This document shows, one piece after another, positions 6,993 to 10,632 of a stretch of DNA of 10,632 nucleotides (position 1 is its first letter; every line of letters begins with the position of its first letter). The notes below the pieces were generated by a model. The model worked only from the letters and a program-made list of their open reading frames with translations, searched no databases and had not been told where the DNA came from. The stretch is from Oceanospirillaceae bacterium UBA2001 (lineage in GTDB: Bacteria; Pseudomonadota; Gammaproteobacteria; Pseudomonadales; Balneatricaceae), in contig DDCR01000085.1 in assembly GCA_002335115.1 (NCBI GenBank), forward strand, positions 1 through 10,632. The letters run 5' to 3'. A program made the position numbers and the translations under genes.

Positions 6993-8336
6993 GTGACTAC
7001 TTTGAGTTCCAACAGCTCTGAGCCATCTGTGCTGACAGGGCAACGCTTAAGTGAAGCAGACTATCAGACCAACTTTGCTGATATTCATACCCCATTGGAT
7101 GCCCGTAGCGCTATTGTAGAGGCAGACCGGTGCTATAACTGTTATGGGGCACCCTGTCAGACGGCATGCCCCACGGGCATCGATGTGGCCAGTTTTATCC
7201 GCATGATCAGCCAAAATAATGCAGTTGGGGCAGCAGGAAAAATTCTGTCTGAAAATATTATGGGAGGCACCTGCGCTAGGGCTTGTCCAGTGGAAACTTT
7301 ATGTGAAGATGCTTGTGTTAGACACGCGGAAGGTGACCAACCAATAAAGATTGGTTTGTTACAAAGGTTTGCGACTGATCGAGCGAGCGAATTAGGTGCT
7401 CAGTTCTTTACCCGTGAAGCTGCAACGGGATGCACTGTGGCTGTTGTTGGTGCTGGGCCCGCAGGATTATCCTGCGCTCACCGGTTAGCAACTTTGGGTC
7501 ATGAGGTGGTGATTTATGAGGCTTTAGAAAAGTCTGGAGGCCTCAACGAATATGGTCTTGCTGCCTATAAAATGACTGAAGATTATGCCCAGCAAGAAGT
7601 TAAAGATATTCTGTCCATTGGTGGCATTAAGGTCAAACATGGCATCAGGGTGGGTCAAGACGTCAGTTTTGCAGAACTACAAACTAATTACGACGCCGTG
7701 TTTATGGGTGTGGGTTTAGGGGCTAATAAAGACATAAACTTAGATGGAGAAGAGGCGCCAGGAGTGATCAATGCGGTGGATTATATTCACCAATTACGCC
7801 AGTCTAACGACGTGGGGCAATTGCCTGTCGGCCAAAATGTAGTGGTGATTGGTGGTGGTATGACCGCTATTGATATTGCTATCCAAACTAAACGCCTTGG
7901 CGCACCCAATGTCACCATGGCATATAGGCGCGGTAAACAACACATGAATGCCAGCCTTGAGGAGCAAGAATTTGCGCTCAGCGAAGGGGTGCACATCGCC
8001 CACTGGGCCCAACCAATCAGTTTGATTGTTGAACAGGGGGCCATTACCGGGGTTGAGTTTAAGATGGCCAATAATGAGAGTGGGCAAACTTACATCACGC
8101 CCGCTGATATGCTTTTTAAGGCTATTGGACAAAATTTAGCTGCCATTAATATGGGCACCATCGAATTTGTCAAAAGTCATGGTAAATATGAAGTAGATCA
8201 AGATTTACGCACATCTCAACCTGGCATTTGGGCGGGTGGTGACTGTGTGGCTGGTAATGACGGCTTAGCTGTCAGTGCGGTGCAAGATGGCAAACTTGCT
8301 GCCTTGTCCATTCATCACACATTAACCCAAAGCTGA
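6993..8336 (+). CDS. preT: NAD-dependent dihydropyrimidine dehydrogenase, PreT subunit
   Basis: From GTG 6993 the protein has 447 residues. It takes electrons from NADH to FAD and passes them through Fe-S clusters to PreA. It matches the N-terminal half of mammalian dihydropyrimidine dehydrogenase. The Fe-S domain has Cys47, Cys50, Cys55 and Cys59 (CYNCYGAPCQTACP) and Cys98, Cys104 and Cys108. Their spacing, together with Gln124 sixteen residues later, equals that of the mammalian enzyme, where a Gln replaces one Cys ligand. FAD binding is at VGAGPAG (152-158) and the closing GIWAGGDCVAGNDG (411-424); the nucleotide site VVIGGGMTAID lies at 284-294. It has about 20 more N-terminal residues than E. 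coli PreT. Related glutamate synthase small subunits share this fold, but PreA immediately downstream (17-base gap) settles the role. Confidence 0.93.
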   Translation: MTTLSSNSSEPSVLTGQRLSEADYQTNFADIHTPLDARSAIVEADRCYNCYGAPCQTACPTGIDVASFIRMISQNNAVGAAGKILSENIMGGTCARACPVETLCEDACVRHAEGDQPIKIGLLQRFATDRASELGAQFFTREAATGCTVAVVGAGPAGLSCAHRLATLGHEVVIYEALEKSGGLNEYGLAAYKMTEDYAQQEVKDILSIGGIKVKHGIRVGQDVSFAELQTNYDAVFMGVGLGANKDINLDGEEAPGVINAVDYIHQLRQSNDVGQLPVGQNVVVIGGGMTAIDIAIQTKRLGAPNVTMAYRRGKQHMNASLEEQEFALSEGVHIAHWAQPISLIVEQGAITGVEFKMANNESGQTYITPADMLFKAIGQNLAAINMGTIEFVKSHGKYEVDQDLRTSQPGIWAGGDCVAGNDGLAVSAVQDGKLAALSIHHTLTQS

Positions 8337-8353
8337 ATATAAAGGAGTCGATT

Positions 8354-9652
8354 ATGATTGACCTAAAATCTAATTTCATTGGCATTCAAACCCCTAATCC
8401 TTTTTGGCTAGCATCGGCCCCACCTACAGACAAAGCCTACAACATAAACCGCGCGTTTGAAGCTGGCTGGGGTGGAGTCATGTGGAAAACTTTAGGCGAA
8501 GCAGGTCTGCCTTTAGTTAATGTAAGTGGCCCTCGTTATGGCGCATGGCATGGTAAAGATCGTTCCTTAATGGGCTTTAACAATATTGAGTTGATTACCG
8601 ATCGAGATTTGGAAGTTAACTTGGCAGAAATTATCCAAGTTAAAAAAGATTGGCCTGATCGTGGGGTGGTGGTGTCACTTATGGTGCCATGTGAGGAGCA
8701 AGCTTGGAAAGATATTTTGATGCGGGTGGAAGACACGGGCGCAGACGGTATTGAATTGAATTTTGGCTGTCCACACGGCATGTCAGAACGAGGTATGGGA
8801 GCAGCGGTTGGCCAAGTGCCAGAATATGTGGAAATGGTGGCGGCTTGGTGCAAACAATACTCCGATTTGCCGACCATAGTAAAACTCACACCTAATATTA
8901 CTGACATTCGAACTGCTGCCAGAGGCGCTGTGCGCGGTGGCGCTGATGCAGTGTCATTGATTAATACCATTAACTCTGTCATGGGTGTTGATCTTGAGCA
9001 GATGAAGATGTCACCATCAGTAGGCTCGCAAGGGTCTCATGGCGGCTATTGTGGGCCAGCAGTTAAACCCATTGCTTTGCATATGTTAAGTGAAATAGCG
9101 CGTGATGCTGATTGTAAAAACATCCCTATTTCTGGCATTGGTGGCATTAGTAATTGGCGTGATGCCGCTGAATTTATGGCTTTGGGTGCGTCTAATGTGC
9201 AGGTTTGTACAGCCGTAATGACTTACGGTTTTCGTATTGTTGAAGATATGATTGATGGTTTAAGCCGTTACTTAGCTGAGCAAAAAATTAATTCAGTAGA
9301 TGAACTAATTGGTGCCGCAGTGCCCAGTGTAACCTCTTGGAATCAGCTGGATTTAAACTATGTTGCAAAAGCTCAAATAGATCAGGATTCCTGTATTAAA
9401 TGCGGTCGTTGCCATATTGTTTGTGAGGACACTTCACATCAGGCAATCAGCACCGAAATTGATGGTGTGCGTGGGTTTGAGGTGAGGGATGAAGATTGTG
9501 TAGGCTGTAACCTATGCGTAGTGGTCTGCCCTGTTGAAAACTGCATCACTTTGCGTGAACTTGATACCCATGAGATGGATGCTCGGACAGGTGAAAGAGT
9601 GAGTGGGGATTACCAAAACTGGTCTCATCATCCCAATAACACAGTGGCCTAG
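8354..9652 (+). CDS. preA: NAD-dependent dihydropyrimidine dehydrogenase, PreA subunit
   Basis: This 432-residue protein pairs with PreT and holds the pyrimidine site. Residues 1 to about 310 form an FMN-binding TIM barrel of the dihydroorotate dehydrogenase type. ELNFGCPHGMSERGMG (134-149) carries Cys139, equivalent to the catalytic acid Cys671 of pig dihydropyrimidine dehydrogenase. Other blocks are KLTPNITD (177-184), the NTINS loop (204-208) and SGIGGISNWRDA (260-271). Residues 340-400 form a two-cluster ferredoxin domain: Cys347, 350, 353, 357 and Cys382, 385, 388, 392. As in the mammalian enzyme, the first motif ends without proline. A tail of about 35 residues follows. AAAGGAG lies 6 bases before ATG. 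The complex can run in either direction, but beside dihydropyrimidinase it should reduce uracil or thymine for breakdown. Confidence 0.95.
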   Translation: MIDLKSNFIGIQTPNPFWLASAPPTDKAYNINRAFEAGWGGVMWKTLGEAGLPLVNVSGPRYGAWHGKDRSLMGFNNIELITDRDLEVNLAEIIQVKKDWPDRGVVVSLMVPCEEQAWKDILMRVEDTGADGIELNFGCPHGMSERGMGAAVGQVPEYVEMVAAWCKQYSDLPTIVKLTPNITDIRTAARGAVRGGADAVSLINTINSVMGVDLEQMKMSPSVGSQGSHGGYCGPAVKPIALHMLSEIARDADCKNIPISGIGGISNWRDAAEFMALGASNVQVCTAVMTYGFRIVEDMIDGLSRYLAEQKINSVDELIGAAVPSVTSWNQLDLNYVAKAQIDQDSCIKCGRCHIVCEDTSHQAISTEIDGVRGFEVRDEDCVGCNLCVVVCPVENCITLRELDTHEMDARTGERVSGDYQNWSHHPNNTVA

Positions 9653-9676
9653 TTGTCATAGTTGGCTTAGTTGGCA
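9650..9676 (+). repeat. Three tandem 9-base units at the preA stop codon
   Basis: TAGTTGTCA, TAGTTGGCT and TAGTTGGCA stand head to tail, and the first contains the TAG stop of preA (9650-9652). The units differ by one or two bases. The repeat fills the first part of the 66-base gap before the M20 hydrolase, and every unit carries TAG in the preA frame, so it gives three in-frame stops. No function is apparent; slippage during replication would explain it. Confidence 0.6.
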
Positions 9677-9718
9677 CTAATAGTGGATGCAGCAATCAAT
9701 AATAAAAGGAACAATGCA

Positions 9719-10632
9719 ATGTCTAATATGAGCATAAACGGGCAAAGACTATGGGACAGCCTCATGGAAATGGCCAAAATTGGTGCAACTGAAAAAGGTG
9801 GTTGTTGCCGCCTTGCCTTAACCGATTTAGACAAACAGTCTCGAGATCTTTTTGTGAGTTGGTGTGAAACGGAAGGCTGCAGTATAAAAGTTGATCAGAT
9901 GGGCAATATATTTGCTCGTCGTGAGGGTAGTGACCCCAACATGGGTGCAGTAGTTATGGGTAGTCACTTAGACACACAGCCCACGGGTGGAAAATTTGAT
10001 GGTGTCTATGGTGTTTTGGCAGGGCTAGAAGTGATCCGCAGTCTCAATGATCAAAACATTACCACTCAAGCCCCCATTGAAGCGAGTGTGTGGACCAACG
10101 AAGAAGGCTCGCGTTTTGCACCTGCTATGGTGGCCTCTGGCGTGTTTGCTGGAGTATTTGATCTGGAGTATGGATTAAGTCGTGCAGACCTAGATGGCTT
10201 AACCATGGGTGAGGAACTCAAGCGCATTGGTTATGATGGCAAAGAGCCTATGGGTGAGCGCCCTATAAAAGCCTTTTTTGAAGCGCACATAGAGCAAGGC
10301 CCGATACTTGAGCATGAAGACCTCACCATTGGTGTGGTCACTGACGCCCAAGGCCAACGGTGGTATGAAGTGACCCTAACGGGCCAAGAGTCTCATGCTG
10401 GGCCAACGCCCATGAAAACCCGCAAAGATGCATTGGTGGGTGCAGCAAAAATGATTACCCTAGTGAATGACATAGGCCTTAAATATGCACCTTTGGCCTG
10501 TTCTACAGTGGGTTTGATCCAATCCTTTCCCAACTCGCGCAACGTTATACCAGGGCAAGTATTTTTTACCATAGACATTCGTCATCCAGATGATGCAACT
10601 TTATCGGCCATGGATAAAGAGTTGAGAGAAGG
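9719..10632 (+). CDS. M20-family N-carbamoyl amidohydrolase (hydantoinase/carbamoylase type), 5' part
   Basis: The reading frame is open from ATG 9719 to the window end (304 complete codons of an expected 410 or so). It begins MSNMSINGQRLWDSLMEMAK and belongs to the zinc-dependent amidase/carbamoylase branch of peptidase family M20. Metal ligands are His83 (GSHLDTQPTGG), Asp94 (KFDGVYG), Glu129 (TNEEGSRFAP, with catalytic Glu128) and His190 (FEAHIEQGP). Spacings of 11 and 35 match yeast-type beta-alanine synthase. The dimer domain starts near 211 with SHAGPTPMKTRKDAL (225-239) and NSRNVIPG (272-279). The final His ligand lies beyond the window. AAAGGA is 8 bases before ATG. The family covers beta-ureidopropionase, L-carbamoylase, allantoate and ureidoglycolate amidohydrolases. 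Position after preA favours an N-carbamoyl amino acid, which would overlap with the unrelated enzyme at 322. The window does not include its C-terminus. Confidence 0.9.
   Translation, partial: MSNMSINGQRLWDSLMEMAKIGATEKGGCCRLALTDLDKQSRDLFVSWCETEGCSIKVDQMGNIFARREGSDPNMGAVVMGSHLDTQPTGGKFDGVYGVLAGLEVIRSLNDQNITTQAPIEASVWTNEEGSRFAPAMVASGVFAGVFDLEYGLSRADLDGLTMGEELKRIGYDGKEPMGERPIKAFFEAHIEQGPILEHEDLTIGVVTDAQGQRWYEVTLTGQESHAGPTPMKTRKDALVGAAKMITLVNDIGLKYAPLACSTVGLIQSFPNSRNVIPGQVFFTIDIRHPDDATLSAMDKELRE

Noticed and set aside
8536..8982. Long reverse-strand open frame (148 codons) inside preA
   Set aside because: It lies wholly within the strongly conserved preA frame, has no ribosome site and no recognisable protein; the other reverse frames inside genes are likewise shadows.
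9714..9731. ATG at 9714 as start of the M20 hydrolase
   Set aside because: It is in another frame and stops after five codons; ATG 9719 has the right frame and spacing from AAAGGA.

Overview
The window is a reductive pyrimidine (or cyclic ureide) breakdown locus with its own importer. All genes lie on the + strand, in two blocks that each follow a promoter carrying a RutR-type operator. The moderate-to-low GC content, AT-rich intergenic regions, good AGGAG ribosome sites and a CRP-like box suggest a gammaproteobacterium, possibly marine. That placement is an inference from general character; no taxonomic marker is present.

Layout: (1) The last 39 codons of an Asp/Glu racemase-family gene (ends at 121). 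(2) A 200-base control region with a CRP-like box, a near-perfect RutR-type palindrome and a promoter. (3) Block one (322-5184): a nitrilase-type beta-ureidopropionase, then an ABC importer of one ATPase, two different permeases and a periplasmic THI5/NMT1-type binding protein. (4) A 251-base intergenic region with a 15-bp perfect hairpin, then a 19-bp imperfect inverted repeat that holds two RutR-type operators and a second promoter. (5) Block two (5436 to the window end): dihydropyrimidinase, PreT, PreA and the first 304 codons of an M20-type N-carbamoyl amidohydrolase that runs off the window.

How the genes fit together: the importer probably brings a pyrimidine base or related ureide into the cell. 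PreT (FAD, NADH, Fe-S) and PreA (FMN, Fe-S) together match the two halves of mammalian dihydropyrimidine dehydrogenase and would interconvert uracil or thymine and their dihydro forms. Dihydropyrimidinase opens the ring to the N-carbamoyl-beta-amino acid, and beta-ureidopropionase releases beta-alanine or beta-aminoisobutyrate, CO2 and ammonia. The cluster encodes two unrelated enzymes able to do this last step (nitrilase fold and M20 metallopeptidase fold) and is preceded by a racemase-family gene. This suggests that its substrate range goes beyond uracil and thymine, for example to hydantoins or 5-substituted dihydropyrimidines.

The individual enzyme families are known. The least described parts are the importer (heteromeric permeases, one with about 135 extra N-terminal residues) and the paired operator-promoter design. 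No gene for a regulator or a beta-alanine aminotransferase is in the window, and no mobile element, CRISPR array, tRNA or rRNA was seen.
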